Shown piece after piece: positions 52,235-61,348 of a stretch of DNA of 64,000 nt. The stretch comes from Polaribacter sp. ALD11 (lineage in GTDB: Bacteria; Bacteroidota; Bacteroidia; Flavobacteriales; Flavobacteriaceae): NCBI RefSeq assembly GCF_002831685.1, contig NZ_CP025119.1, positions 283,001 through 347,000 on the forward strand. Reading direction: 5' to 3'. Under the pieces are notes generated by a model. It was not told the origin of the DNA. It saw nothing but the letters and a program-made list of their open reading frames with translations, and made no database searches. The first letter of the stretch is position 1, and each line of letters starts with the position of its first letter. A program made the position numbers and the translations under genes.

Positions 52235-53320
52235 TTATCCTTTATAGAAAGGAAGTTTAACGATGGTTGCAGGAATCGCTTTTTTACGAACCTGAATATG
52301 TATTTGTGTGCCAGATTTAGACATAATTCTTGGTACATATCCCATTCCGATCCCTTTTTGTAAACAAGGGCTCATGGTACCAGAAGTTACATTTCCAATA
52401 ACATTTCCATTTCCGTCTACAATATCATAGCCTTGTCTTGGTATTCCTCTTTCATCCAACTCAAAAGCAACCAATTTTCTTTCTGGTTTGTGCTCTTTTT
52501 CTTTTGCTAAAGCTTCTGCGTTTACAAAGTCTTTGGTAAATTTGGTAATCCAACCTAAACCAGCTTCAATTGGCGACGTAGTATCATCAATATCATTACC
52601 ATATAAACAATATCCCATTTCTAAACGCAAGGTATCTCTTGCAGCTAAACCAATAGGCTTAATTCCGTAAGCTGCACCAGCTTCAAAAACCTTCTTCCAT
52701 ACTTGTTCAACTTCAGAATTTTTACAGTAAATTTCGAATCCGCCAGAACCCGTATAACCAGTCGCAGAAATAATTATATTTTCTACACCAGCAAAATCAC
52801 CAATTTTAAACTTGTAAAAAGGAATTGCCTCCAAGTCTAGAGAAGATAACGGCTGCATTGCTTCCATTGTTTTAGGACCTTGAATTGCTAATAAAGAATA
52901 TTCTTCAGATAAATCTTTTAAATCGGCTTTAAATTCTTCATTAAAAGAAGAAATCCAATTCCAATCTTTTTCAATATTAGAAGCATTTACTACTAATAAA
53001 TATTCGTTTTCTTTAATTTTGTAAATGATTAAATCATCTACTATTCCGTTTTCTTTATTCGGAAAACAGCTGTATTGTGCATCACCAATTTCTAGCTTAG
53101 AAGCGTCATTAGAAGTCACTTTTTGTATCAAAGCCAACGCGTTTTCTCCGCTAACTAAAAATTCTCCCATGTGACTTACGTCGAAAACACCAACAGCTTC
53201 TCTAACTGTTAAATGCTCTGCAGTAACGCCTTCATATTGTACAGGCATATTGTAACCAGCAAAAGGAACTATTTTTGCGCCTAATTTTTCGTGAATTGAA
53301 TGTAATGCAATATTTTTCAT
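52235..53320 (-). CDS. gcvT: Glycine cleavage system aminomethyltransferase (T protein)
   Basis: A 361-residue enzyme transferring the methylene group from the H protein aminomethyl arm to tetrahydrofolate with release of ammonia. The start [23 protein letters not shown], the folate-site [11 protein letters not shown] near residue 45, the catalytic aspartate within the same block, and [20 protein letters not shown] near 230 are conserved, as is [21 protein letters not shown] at the end. The gcvH and gcvP genes are not in this window, so the pathway is split across the chromosome. Confidence 0.97.
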   Translation of the reverse strand: MKNIALHSIHEKLGAKIVPFAGYNMPVQYEGVTAEHLTVREAVGVFDVSHMGEFLVSGENALALIQKVTSNDASKLEIGDAQYSCFPNKENGIVDDLIIYKIKENEYLLVVNASNIEKDWNWISSFNEEFKADLKDLSEEYSLLAIQGPKTMEAMQPLSSLDLEAIPFYKFKIGDFAGVENIIISATGYTGSGGFEIYCKNSEVEQVWKKVFEAGAAYGIKPIGLAARDTLRLEMGYCLYGNDIDDTTSPIEAGLGWITKFTKDFVNAEALAKEKEHKPERKLVAFELDERGIPRQGYDIVDGNGNVIGNVTSGTMSPCLQKGIGMGYVPRIMSKSGTQIHIQVRKKAIPATIVKLPFYKG

Positions 53321-53393
53321 TGATAGATTTCTTAAAATTTATGCTAATTTATTGAAAAATTCGGAATTACCAACCACTAATATTTTGTTAATC

Positions 53394-53426
53394 TTTTTAA
53401 CTTAAAAAGAATTAATGCTACATTTG
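53394..53426 (+). promoter_or_regulatory. Promoter of the aminopeptidase P operon
   Basis: TTTG (53394-53397), 21-base spacer, TACATTTG (53419-53426): a full match to the Bacteroidetes promoter pair, 27 bases before the ATG. Confidence 0.65.
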
Positions 53427-53452
53427 AGAAACCAACAACTAAACCTATTGTA

Positions 53453-55081
53453 ATGAAGAATTTTAAATTTCTTTTGGTTGCTTTTTTAGTAACTTCTTTT
53501 AGCGGATTTTCACAAACACCAACCGATTTCTTATCAAAAGACTTTCATAAGAATAGAAGAGAAGCTTTGCGTGCGAAAATGCCTACAAATTCTGTTGCGG
53601 TCGTTTTTGCAAATCCGTTGAGAAATAGAGCTAATGATGTAGATTATGTGTTTCATCAAGATCCGAATTTTTATTATTTAACAGGGTATAGAGAGCCCAA
53701 CGGAGTTTTAGTGTTGTTTTCTGATGAGCAAACTGATGAAAACGGCGTTTCTTATAATGAAATTCTATACGTTCAAAAACGTGACAAAAGAGCAGAACAA
53801 TGGAATGGGAAACGTTTAGGAATTGAAGGGGCAAAAAATGAATTGGGCTTTAAAATGGCATTAAATGCTGATGAGTTTGTAAATTCAAACATCACTTTTA
53901 AAAATTTTGATCGAATTTTTATTGAGAAATTCCATGACGATTATAGAAATTCGGCTAGAGAGACTTCGGAAGTTTATGATTTGGTGATCGCTTTTAAAGA
54001 AAAAGCAGCATACAACCCGAAGAACTTTTTATCACCCATAAAAAAACAAATATATGAGTTGGTAAAAACAACATCCATAGAAAATAGTGCCAATGTTGCG
54101 CAAATAATTGGTAGAGCTTTGGCATATGATCCTTCGTTAAAAAGTGATGAAGATTTAATGAAATTTAAAGAGGCTACAGATAACAATTTAAAAAAAGAAT
54201 TACAACAGAAAATAGCCTTAAAACTAGACGCTAAAACAAATATTGACGTCACTTTTTTATCAGCAAATTTAGCAACGCTAAGAGAAGTAAAGACAATAGA
54301 GGAGTTAAAATTATTAACCAAAGCTGTTCGTATTTCTGCTATTGGGCAAGTAGAAGTTATGAAAGCCATGAAACCCCACATGTCTGAAATGGAATTACAA
54401 GGAATTCATGAATTTGTATATAAAAAATATGGCGCAGAATATGAAGGCTATCCGTCTATAGTTGGCGCAGGAAACAATGGTTGTATATTACATTATATAG
54501 AAAACAGTAAAACGAAGTTAGGCAATAACTTGGTTTTAATGGATTTGGGTGCAGAATATAGAGGCTATACAGCAGATGTTACGCGTACAATTCCTGCTAA
54601 TGGTAAATTTTCTAAAGAACAAAAAGCCATTTATGAGATTGTTTATAATGCACAAGAAGCGGGTATTGCTGCTTATGTTATTGGAGAAAGTATGGCGAAA
54701 CCAAATTTACTTTCTAAGAAAATTGTAGATGAAGGTTTGTATAAATTAGGCATTATAAAATCTGTAGATGAAAAACATCCGTATTATCCTCATGGCACTT
54801 CGCATCATATTGGTTTAGATGTACACGATCCAGGGAATTACGGTAATTTTGAAGAAAATATGGTGGTTACGATGGAACCAGGAATTTATATTCCAGAAGG
54901 AAGTACGTGTGATAAAAAATGGTGGGGAATCGGAATTAGAATAGAAGATGATATTTTAGTAACTAGAAACGGTCCTGTAAACTTATCATCCGAAGCACCA
55001 AGAACAGTAAACGAAATCGAAAAAATGATGGCAAAAAAATCTGTTTTAGATGATTTTGTATTACCAAATTTAGATAAATAA
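53453..55081 (+). CDS. Exported Xaa-Pro aminopeptidase (aminopeptidase P family)
   Basis: A 542-residue M24 metallopeptidase with signal peptide (LLVAFLVTSFSGFSQ), so it acts in the periplasm or outside. The N-terminal domain (about 25-200) includes DPNFYYLTGYREPNGVLVLF. The pita-bread domain carries the two-metal ligands: aspartates in MDLGAEYRGYTADVTRT, histidine in HGTSHHIGLDVHD, and glutamates in VTMEPGIYI and GIRIEDDILV. It removes N-terminal residues before proline, probably in peptide scavenging. The next gene starts on the last base of its stop codon, implying coupled translation. Confidence 0.95.
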   Translation: MKNFKFLLVAFLVTSFSGFSQTPTDFLSKDFHKNRREALRAKMPTNSVAVVFANPLRNRANDVDYVFHQDPNFYYLTGYREPNGVLVLFSDEQTDENGVSYNEILYVQKRDKRAEQWNGKRLGIEGAKNELGFKMALNADEFVNSNITFKNFDRIFIEKFHDDYRNSARETSEVYDLVIAFKEKAAYNPKNFLSPIKKQIYELVKTTSIENSANVAQIIGRALAYDPSLKSDEDLMKFKEATDNNLKKELQQKIALKLDAKTNIDVTFLSANLATLREVKTIEELKLLTKAVRISAIGQVEVMKAMKPHMSEMELQGIHEFVYKKYGAEYEGYPSIVGAGNNGCILHYIENSKTKLGNNLVLMDLGAEYRGYTADVTRTIPANGKFSKEQKAIYEIVYNAQEAGIAAYVIGESMAKPNLLSKKIVDEGLYKLGIIKSVDEKHPYYPHGTSHHIGLDVHDPGNYGNFEENMVVTMEPGIYIPEGSTCDKKWWGIGIRIEDDILVTRNGPVNLSSEAPRTVNEIEKMMAKKSVLDDFVLPNLDK

Positions 55082-55746
55082 TGAATAAAACAGCCATAAT
55101 TTTAGGAGCCACAGGTTTAACTGGTAGTCTTCTTTTAGAAAAGTTAATAGCAGACAAATCATATCAAAAAATTAAACTTTTTTCTAGAAGTGCTGTAACT
55201 ATAACTTCAGATAAAATTGAAGAACATTTAATAGATCTACTAAAATTAGAAGATTCTAAAAATGAGTTTATTGCAGATGAAGTTTTTTGTTGTATTGGAA
55301 CCACAGCTTCAAAAACAAAAGACAAAGAATTATACAAATCTATAGATTATGGTATTCCAGTAACTGCGGCAAAACTTGCCAAACAAAATAATATCCATAC
55401 TTTTGTAGTCATGTCTTCCATGGGAGCAGATGCCAAAAGTTCTGTGTTTTATAACAGAACAAAAGGAGAAATGGAACAAGCTGTTTTACAGCAAAAAATA
55501 GCACATACTTTTATAGTAAGACCTTCTTTAATTGGTGGCGATAGAAAAGAGTTTAGATTCGGCGAAAAAATAGGACAAGGAATTTTAAAAGTTTTAAATC
55601 CTTTATTAATTGGAGGCTTAAAAAAGTACAGAATGATTCATCCCGAGAAAATAGCAAGCTGCATGCAAATACTTGCAAATAAACATGATGCTGAGACAAT
55701 AATCAGTTCAGATAAAATTTTAACAATAGTAAATACCACAGAATAA
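55081..55746 (+). CDS. NAD(P)H-binding oxidoreductase (HTATIP2-like SDR)
   Basis: 221 residues: NAD(P) loop [14 protein letters not shown] at 9-22, cysteine-containing [17 protein letters not shown], and [28 protein letters not shown] with the YxRxKG variation of the SDR active site. This matches the atypical SDR group of human HTATIP2/TIP30 and bacterial relatives. The substrate is unknown. The ATG shares its A with the preceding TAA stop, and the following gene does the same, so the three genes are tightly coupled. Confidence 0.9.
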   Translation: MNKTAIILGATGLTGSLLLEKLIADKSYQKIKLFSRSAVTITSDKIEEHLIDLLKLEDSKNEFIADEVFCCIGTTASKTKDKELYKSIDYGIPVTAAKLAKQNNIHTFVVMSSMGADAKSSVFYNRTKGEMEQAVLQQKIAHTFIVRPSLIGGDRKEFRFGEKIGQGILKVLNPLLIGGLKKYRMIHPEKIASCMQILANKHDAETIISSDKILTIVNTTE

Positions 55747-55967
55747 TGAATACAGAACAACCCAATAATCCAATGCATGGAATAAAATTAGCTACTATTT
55801 TAGAGCAGCTTTTTAAAGAATATGGTTGGGAAGAATTAGGAGACCTTTTAAATATTAATGCTTTTAAAAACAATCCTACGTATAAATCGAGTTTAAAATT
55901 TTTAAGAACTACACCTTGGGCAAGAGAAAAAGTAGAAAGATTGTACGAAAAAACAATGTTAAAATAA
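55746..55967 (+). CDS. VF530 family small DNA-binding-like protein
   Basis: A 73-residue protein of the VF530/DUF2132 family, with [58 protein letters not shown] sequence; the block [19 protein letters not shown] is diagnostic. The family fold has been described as a possible DNA-binding domain but its biological role is unknown. It starts on the last base of the preceding stop, and the transcript probably ends at the hairpin at 56117-56152. Confidence 0.9.
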   Translation: MNTEQPNNPMHGIKLATILEQLFKEYGWEELGDLLNINAFKNNPTYKSSLKFLRTTPWAREKVERLYEKTMLK

Positions 55968-55984
55968 TTTTTTGAAGCTATTTC

Positions 55985-56063
55985 CTGCTTTCACTACTCG
56001 CTTTTTTTATCCTAAAAAGGAATAAAAAAGAGCTCAAACAAACCGTTCAATCAGGGCTAGACT
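55985..56063. repeat. Dispersed hairpin repeat, family A copy 2
   Basis: Shares CTTTCACTACTCGCTTTTTT, AAAAAAGAGCTCAAACAAAC and CCGTTC with copy 1 at 19743-19828. The internal arms differ (ATCCT with AGGAAT here) but still pair. The flanking GCGTTA/TAACGC ends are lost, so this copy is degraded. Confidence 0.65.
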
Positions 56064-56116
56064 TTTTTGCCCGCTTTTTGCTTTCATTAAAAAGTGAATT
56101 TCATAATAATAAAATT

Positions 56117-56152
56117 AAAAATCTGTCAGTTTATTAAAACTCACAGATTTTT
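56117..56152. terminator. Terminator between VF530 and sterol-desaturase-family genes
   Basis: AAAAATCTGT and ACAGATTTTT pair, extended inward by AGTTT/AAACT across one mismatch, with T residues after and A residues before. It can serve both convergent genes. Confidence 0.8.
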
Positions 56153-56163
56153 TTATAACAATA

Positions 56164-57090
56164 TTAGATGTCACTCAGATTTTTTCGCTGTTGTTTAATG
56201 GTAAGTGTACTTCCATCATGGCTCCAACCCGGAGCTGCAAATGCATATTTAAATTTATGAAACCAGTTTTTAGATTTTTTCATATCACTCCAGATATCTT
56301 TATACTCATGCGTTAAGATGGTAATCGGATTGTAAGAATCGGGAGCGTGCGTTACACCATATTTTATATCAATTGTTTCGTCTAGTTCTTTCCAGGTTCC
56401 AAACATTCTATCGAATATATTTAAAAAACCACCATGATTTTTGTCCATATACTCAGCATTTTGGGCATGATGTACTTGGTGCATTGTATGCGTATTCAGT
56501 ATTTTTTCAAGAAAACCCAATTTTGGTACGTAAACAGTATGCAGTTGAAATTGCCATAAAGCTTCAATACCTAAACATACAACAAGCATTTCTGGCGGAA
56601 AACCAATAGCTACAATCCACATATAAAAAAAAGGTTTGTATAGAATAGTAAACCAGCCATTTCTTACCGCAGTTCCTAAATTAAAGTTGTCAGACGAATG
56701 GTGTACAATATGCGCTGCCCAAAGAAAACGAACATTATGGTTTTGTCTGTGAAACCAATAGTAACTAAAATCGTCTAATAATTGACATAAAATCCAGATA
56801 TACCAAGCGTACCCAAAAGATTCATAGCCCATAATATTTGTACGAACTCCATCTAAAATTGGATTAAAAATTTCATACACAAAATTAAAAAGTACAATAG
56901 CAGCAATCGTTTTTGTTAACGGAGCCAAAATAGCGGAACCAATTCCCATGCTAAGACTAGCAGCTAAATCTTTCCATTTATATAATTTTTTATTTTCTTC
57001 TTTTTTATGATGTTTGCTGTAAGTTAACTCTAATAAGATAAGACCTAGAAAGCAAGGAACACCGTACACTAGAGGGTTTGTAAAATCCAT
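56164..57090 (-). CDS. Sterol desaturase/fatty acid hydroxylase family membrane protein
   Basis: A 308-residue integral membrane di-iron enzyme. The eight-histidine pattern is present: HRQNH (about 118-122), HIVHH (about 132-136) and HTMHQVHH (about 200-207), with a later histidine in the C-terminal region. Helices lie at about 5-22, 45-75, 90-110 and 150-180. The family hydroxylates or desaturates sterols, fatty acids or carotenoids with oxygen. Bacteroidetes members are often of unknown substrate; lipid hydroxylation is a guess. Confidence 0.9.
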   Translation of the reverse strand: MDFTNPLVYGVPCFLGLILLELTYSKHHKKEENKKLYKWKDLAASLSMGIGSAILAPLTKTIAAIVLFNFVYEIFNPILDGVRTNIMGYESFGYAWYIWILCQLLDDFSYYWFHRQNHNVRFLWAAHIVHHSSDNFNLGTAVRNGWFTILYKPFFYMWIVAIGFPPEMLVVCLGIEALWQFQLHTVYVPKLGFLEKILNTHTMHQVHHAQNAEYMDKNHGGFLNIFDRMFGTWKELDETIDIKYGVTHAPDSYNPITILTHEYKDIWSDMKKSKNWFHKFKYAFAAPGWSHDGSTLTIKQQRKNLSDI

Positions 57091-57257
57091 AAAATAATTA
57101 GGTTTAGTATGCTATAAAACTAAGGTAATAATACTCGTTTAGGCAAGGTTTAATAGATAGTTTTATTTTTTTTTTAGAGTTGTTACTCCAAAAAAATAAC
57201 TTTTTATTTGTCATTCCTTTGTAGACAGGAATCTATAGTAGGCATAAGACAAATATT

Positions 57258-57310
57258 CTCTCTTTTTCTAAAAAGGATAAAATAGCGCTAAAACAAACCG
57301 TTCAATTAGG
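57258..57310. repeat. Dispersed hairpin repeat, family A copy 3 (partial)
   Basis: Keeps CTAAAAAGGA and ACAAACCGTTCAAT with 55985-56063 but lacks the left block and several bases of the stem. Confidence 0.55.
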
Positions 57311-57345
57311 ACAAAAATTGTCTACTAGTTTTTTTTTAATAAATA

Positions 57346-57384
57346 ATTAGACCTCACAAGCTTTTAAAACCTGTGAGGTCTAAT
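57346..57384. repeat. Palindromic repeat, family B copy 1 (downstream of topB)
   Basis: AATTAGACCTCACA pairs with TGTGAGGTCTAAT over 13 bases, loop containing CTTTTAAAACC. The same loop with a different stem occurs at 59874-59900. It could also terminate topB. Confidence 0.65.
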
Positions 57385-57470
57385 CTCTTTAAATCAGTTT
57401 TTTTTACCGCTTTACTTTGTTGTAATTTATCTTCTAAAACCAAAAGGGGGTTTAGTAATCGGTTTAAAAA

Positions 57471-59792
57471 TTAACTAGCAATTATTTGAAGCACCAACTC
57501 TTTTGTTAAAGGTCTTCCGTTGGCAATTTTCTTAATAGCATCAAAGGTAAAAACAAAATCGCATCCTGTTTTATAAGCAGAACAACCATAAGCCGATTTT
57601 CCCTTTAAAACAGTTCCTTGTTTACATTTCGGACAAGAGATTTTGTCAGTAGTTTTTTCTGGAGAAATTGCAGCTGCCGTTTTTTTAGCTTCTAGTTTTA
57701 TTTTAAAATTTTCATCAAATCTTATTAAGCCTTCAACAGCACCTGCGTCTGTTTTAAAACCTTTTAAGTTCGTTGTACAACCTTTGTCAATCAATCGTAT
57801 TAATTGATTTTCAGAAACCTTTTTTCCGCAGATTTCAAAAGGTATTTTTAAATCGCAATTGTTTTTATATTCAGAGCATCCAAAAGCAGCAGCACCTTTT
57901 AAAAGGCTTCCTTTTTTACATTTCGGACATGTTTTTCCTAGAACTTCTTTTTTTGTTAGCGCCTTTTTAACTTTTGGTTTAGCAGCGTTTTCAGTAGCTT
58001 TCTCACTTTCAGAAGAAATTCGTTTCTTAGAGGTATTAGAACGGACTTCATACACCAATTCGTCTACCATTTTCTTCATATTATTAATGAAGGTCCCTGC
58101 ATTAAATTCTCCTCGTTCAATTTCCTTCAAGCGTTTTTCCCAACGTCCCGTTAATTCAGCAGATTTTAATAATTCGTTGTCAATAATATTAATTAAATCA
58201 ATTCCGGTTTGGGTTGGTAAAACTAATTTCTTTTTGCGCTCAATATATTTTCTTCGGAATAAAGTTTCAATAATACTTGCTCGGGTAGAAGGTCTTCCAA
58301 TTCCGTTTTCTTTCATCAATTCACGTAAATTTTCATCATCTACTTGCTTACCTGCGGTTTCCATAGCGCGTAATAAACTTGCTTCTGTAAAGTTTCTGGG
58401 TGGTTTTGTTTCTTTTTCTAAGAATGAAGGTTCATGAGATCCTTTTTCACCTTTACTAAAAGAAGGTAAAGTAACTTGTTCGTTTAATTCTTTTTTAATC
58501 TTGCTTTCTTCTGTTTCAAAAGCAACACGCCAACCTTTGGTTAGAATTTCTTTTCCGGTTGTTTTAAAAGGAACATCTGCGGCTTTACCTATTACAGAAG
58601 TATTAGAAACATCAGAATCTGGATAAAAAACACCAATAAATCTACGTGTAATTATATCATACACTTGTTGCTGATTGTATTGTAAATTCCCCTGAATTCC
58701 GGTAGGAATAATAGCGTGGTGATCGGTTACTTTTTTATCATCAAAAACACGTTTTGACTTTTTTATTTTACTTCCTAAAAGTGGTTGCGTTAATTCGCTA
58801 TAGTTTGTTAATTTCGATAAAATTCCTGCAATTTTTGGATACACATCATTTGGTAAGAAAGTAGTATCAACTCTAGGATACGTAACAACTTTCATCTCGT
58901 ATAACTTCTGAACTATTTTTAATGTTTCATCTGCAGAAAAACCGAATTTATTATTACAATATACTTGTAAGCCGGTTAAGTCGAACAATTTAGGAGCGTA
59001 TTCTTTTCCTTTCTTTTTGGTAACAGAAACAATTTCAAAGTCTGATTCTTTAACTTTATTCGCTAAAACTTGTCCGTCTTCTTGTTTTAAAAAGCGTCCG
59101 TCTTCATAATTAAAAAGAGTGTTTCTATACGTAGTTTGTAATTCCCAATAAGGTTGAGGTTTAAAATTCTCAATTTCCACAAAACGATTTACCAACATTG
59201 CTAGGGTAGGAGTTTGCACTCTACCAACCGATAAAACTTGTTTATAACCGCCAAATTTTACGGTATATAAACGTGTTGCGTTTAAACCTAATAACCAATC
59301 TCCAATTGCTCTAGAGAATCCTGCATAATATAAATTGTCATATTTTTCTGCAGGTTTTAAGTTGTTAAAACCTTCTTTAATGGCTTCTTCCGTTAAAGAT
59401 GAAATCCATAAACGTTGCACTTCACCTTTGTAACCCGCCTGATTAATTACCCAACGCTGAATCAATTCTCCTTCTGTACCAGCATCCCCACAATTAATAA
59501 CAACTGTTGCTTTATCGAATAAAGATTTTACAATATTAAATTGTTTTCTAATTCCTGCATCACCTGTTACTTTGGTATCGAAACGTTCTGGAAGCATTGG
59601 TAAATTATTCAAATCCCAACTTTTCCAATGCGGTTTGTAATCTTTAGGCTCTAAAAGTGTACATAAATGTCCGAAAGTGTAGGTTACCGCATAGCCATTT
59701 CCTTCGTAGTAACCATCACGTTTTGTGTTGGCTCCTAGAATGTTAGCAATTTCTCTTGCTACACTTGGTTTCTCGGCAATACAGACTTTCAT
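57471..59792 (-). CDS. topB: DNA topoisomerase III
   Basis: A 773-residue type IA topoisomerase relaxing and decatenating DNA. The TOPRIM domain starts MKVCIAEKPSVAREIANILG and holds the acidic metal site VVINCGDAGTEGELIQRW. The catalytic tyrosine is in VVTYPRVDTTFLPNDV (near residue 310), and the ENGIGRPSTRASIIETLFRRKYIER block is typical. Two C-terminal zinc-ribbon-like or topoisomerase C-terminal repeats follow (cysteine sets KTCPKCKKGSLLKGAAAFGC and ISCPKCKQGTVLKGKSAYGC). The gap upstream carries a -7-like TAATTTCG at 59818-59811. Single-gene unit between family B palindromes. Confidence 0.97.
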   Translation of the reverse strand: MKVCIAEKPSVAREIANILGANTKRDGYYEGNGYAVTYTFGHLCTLLEPKDYKPHWKSWDLNNLPMLPERFDTKVTGDAGIRKQFNIVKSLFDKATVVINCGDAGTEGELIQRWVINQAGYKGEVQRLWISSLTEEAIKEGFNNLKPAEKYDNLYYAGFSRAIGDWLLGLNATRLYTVKFGGYKQVLSVGRVQTPTLAMLVNRFVEIENFKPQPYWELQTTYRNTLFNYEDGRFLKQEDGQVLANKVKESDFEIVSVTKKKGKEYAPKLFDLTGLQVYCNNKFGFSADETLKIVQKLYEMKVVTYPRVDTTFLPNDVYPKIAGILSKLTNYSELTQPLLGSKIKKSKRVFDDKKVTDHHAIIPTGIQGNLQYNQQQVYDIITRRFIGVFYPDSDVSNTSVIGKAADVPFKTTGKEILTKGWRVAFETEESKIKKELNEQVTLPSFSKGEKGSHEPSFLEKETKPPRNFTEASLLRAMETAGKQVDDENLRELMKENGIGRPSTRASIIETLFRRKYIERKKKLVLPTQTGIDLINIIDNELLKSAELTGRWEKRLKEIERGEFNAGTFINNMKKMVDELVYEVRSNTSKKRISSESEKATENAAKPKVKKALTKKEVLGKTCPKCKKGSLLKGAAAFGCSEYKNNCDLKIPFEICGKKVSENQLIRLIDKGCTTNLKGFKTDAGAVEGLIRFDENFKIKLEAKKTAAAISPEKTTDKISCPKCKQGTVLKGKSAYGCSAYKTGCDFVFTFDAIKKIANGRPLTKELVLQIIAS

Positions 59793-59873
59793 TGATTATT
59801 TTTGTGTGGTCGAAATTAGTGAATTATTATATATTTTAAGATGTTCTTTTTGCGATTGTTAATAAAATAGAAT

Positions 59874-59900
59874 TCCTTCAGATTTTTAAAACCTGAAGGA
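59874..59900. repeat. Palindromic repeat, family B copy 2 (upstream of topB)
   Basis: TCCTTCAG (59874-59881) pairs with CTGAAGGA (59893-59900), loop TTTTTAAAACC related to copy 1. Stem bases differ from copy 1 but are complementary within this copy. Confidence 0.6.
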
Positions 59901-59961
59901 CTAAAATTGATATTAATATATTATTAATCAAGTGGTTTTTAATTTATAAATAGCATTTATA

Positions 59962-60105
59962 TCACTTTAATTTTGAGAGTTCTTTTTTTACATCTTCCCA
60001 AGAGACTTTTTTCTTTTTAATTGATTCACTAACTTCTTGTTGTATTTCATTCTTTTGAGAATCACTTAAGTCATCCCATAAATCTGTTTTTTCTTTTTTA
60101 CTCAT
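59962..60105 (-). CDS. Small antitoxin-like protein, downstream copy (47 residues)
   Basis: A small gene. The 47-residue product starts MSKKEKTDLWDDLSDSQ and continues with NEIQQEV, a charged helix and VSWEDVKKELSKLK. It aligns with the 45-residue product of 61349-61486, with 19 identities by eye, and shares the pattern [KE]-x-D-x-W-D-[DE]-L-x-x-SQK-x-EI. This resembles the C-terminal toxin-binding half of Bacteroidetes RelE/ParE antitoxins, without a DNA-binding part. Its promoter (TTTG, 18 bases, TATCTTTA at 60116-60109) is partly provided by the copied tex end at 60122-60180. It lies 167 bases beyond the stop of the RelA/SpoT-domain gene. Confidence 0.68.
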   Translation of the reverse strand: MSKKEKTDLWDDLSDSQKNEIQQEVSESIKKKKVSWEDVKKELSKLK

Positions 60106-60121
60106 GTTTAAAGATAATAAA

Positions 60122-60180
60122 AATTTTACTTCACCAAAGCCAATTGAATTCTCTTTCTAACCACATCAACCTCTAATACT
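60122..60180. repeat. 59-bp direct repeat, displaced copy of the tex 3' end
   Basis: Identical over 59 bases to 61501-61559, where the same sequence encodes the last residues of Tex (VLEVDVVRKRIQLALVK and stop). Here it is not attached to any larger tex reading frame. The two copies enclose the RelA/SpoT-domain gene and one small gene, as an att site or recombination scar would. Confidence 0.85.
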
Positions 60181-60272
60181 CATCAGTCCTGTTTTTATTG
60201 AGTAATTATTTCCTTTGTCGAGTTAATTGTGTTTTGTGCTGATTATTAATATTTGTTTAGCATTATTTAAGT

Positions 60273-61313
60273 TTAAACAAATTTTCTATCAATACAATTT
60301 TTATTGATTTTTTCAAGTGCTTTTATAAATTCAGAAGTATCTAAAAAGTAACTTGGATAAGCTTTTTTTAATGATTTAAAGGATTGAGCAGAAACTAATA
60401 CGGTTGCGTCTTTAGTATTTTCTACTTCTTTTTCTAATTTTACGTATTCTTTTGTTGCTTTCTCAAATTGATTTTTTGTGTAACTTTTTAAAACAACTCG
60501 TTTGTCAATAGTTTTTATATGAATTAAGTAGTAATCTCCATTCTTCATATATTTTTTATCAATATGATTTGCAGATACTCTTAAGCCTTTTAAAATTGTT
60601 ATAATATCTAATTCTTTAGATAAGACATAACAATCAATCATTAAATCTTGTATGGATTTATCTTTATGTTCTTCTAGTACAGGTAGTTTTTCTTTTAATG
60701 AAAAAAGAGAGCTTACAATTTTAAAAAAGTCTAACCATTCGTCAGGGCCTTTACTTGATTTTAATGAAGTTTTTGTTATTATTCCTGCAGTTTCAACTGC
60801 AGTTGCCCAATTATGTTGTAGTACAGTTCTTATTTGTAATTCTAATTTTAACTTATTATAATCTATTTTTTTAGAGTTATATTCATATACAAAATGAACA
60901 CTTCTATAACCTGATTTTTTTGGATATAAAATATAATTATAAGGTTTGGGTAATAGTTTGTGATTTAGTCGATTATCTAATAATATTTTTTCAAGAATTG
61001 CTAATTGTTTAGAGTCTTTAAGAACTATTCTAATTCCTCCAATATCATTCATTCCTCCAAGTCCCATATCTGGTTTTAAATCTAACTTATATTCAATAGA
61101 TGTAATTCTCTTCAGTCTTTGAGAAACTAAGTATGGTGTAATTTCATTTTTATCTAATAGCCTTATAATTGCATTTTTAAGTACGTTTAAAGGGTGAAGG
61201 TGATTAGTTCTCCATTCATTAATTATAGAAAGTGCATTATTTACTTCTTCACTTGATTTTGAAGATAATAGTTTCTTTCCTTCCTTTGAAATTCTTTTTC
61301 TACTATATTTCAT
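60273..61313 (-). CDS. Stand-alone RelA/SpoT synthetase-domain protein (toxSAS-like)
   Basis: 346 residues with no HD hydrolase, TGS or ACT domain. An N-terminal helical part carries WRTNHLHPLN (34-43) and RLKR (66-69). The synthetase core follows: DIGGIRIVL (D90 and R95), SGYRSVHFVY (Y136) and LELQIRTVLQHNWA (E158 and R162), so the residues for nucleotide binding and pyrophosphate transfer are intact. The C-terminal 150 residues are lysine-rich and helical. It is longer than housekeeping RelP/RelQ (about 210-250) and resembles the toxSAS group that makes toxic alarmones or pyrophosphorylates tRNA. A small antitoxin-like gene lies 35 bases upstream and its homologue downstream, and the 59-bp repeats flank the unit. 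Toxin activity is inferred. Confidence 0.85.
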   Translation of the reverse strand: MKYSRKRISKEGKKLLSSKSSEEVNNALSIINEWRTNHLHPLNVLKNAIIRLLDKNEITPYLVSQRLKRITSIEYKLDLKPDMGLGGMNDIGGIRIVLKDSKQLAILEKILLDNRLNHKLLPKPYNYILYPKKSGYRSVHFVYEYNSKKIDYNKLKLELQIRTVLQHNWATAVETAGIITKTSLKSSKGPDEWLDFFKIVSSLFSLKEKLPVLEEHKDKSIQDLMIDCYVLSKELDIITILKGLRVSANHIDKKYMKNGDYYLIHIKTIDKRVVLKSYTKNQFEKATKEYVKLEKEVENTKDATVLVSAQSFKSLKKAYPSYFLDTSEFIKALEKINKNCIDRKFV

Positions 61314-61348
61314 TTTTAATGCAAGGTTATTAATTTATTAAATAGAGT

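Larger units (their letters stand above)
57091..57470. other. Repeat-rich intergenic gap of 380 bases
   Basis: No gene is seen. It holds an imperfect inverted repeat CATTCCTTTGTAGACAGGAATC near 57212-57233 of a kind often scattered in Flavobacteria, a degraded family A repeat at 57258-57310 and a palindrome at 57346-57384. The rest is AT-rich with no recognisable content. Confidence 0.55.

Noticed and set aside
57859..58437. Plus-strand ORF of 192 codons inside topB
   Set aside because: It is antisense to an intact topoisomerase III with all catalytic motifs; it shows no domain.
60273..61313. Housekeeping RelA/SpoT stringent-response enzyme
   Set aside because: It lacks HD hydrolase, TGS and ACT domains and is far shorter than RelA or SpoT; the flanking small genes also argue against it.
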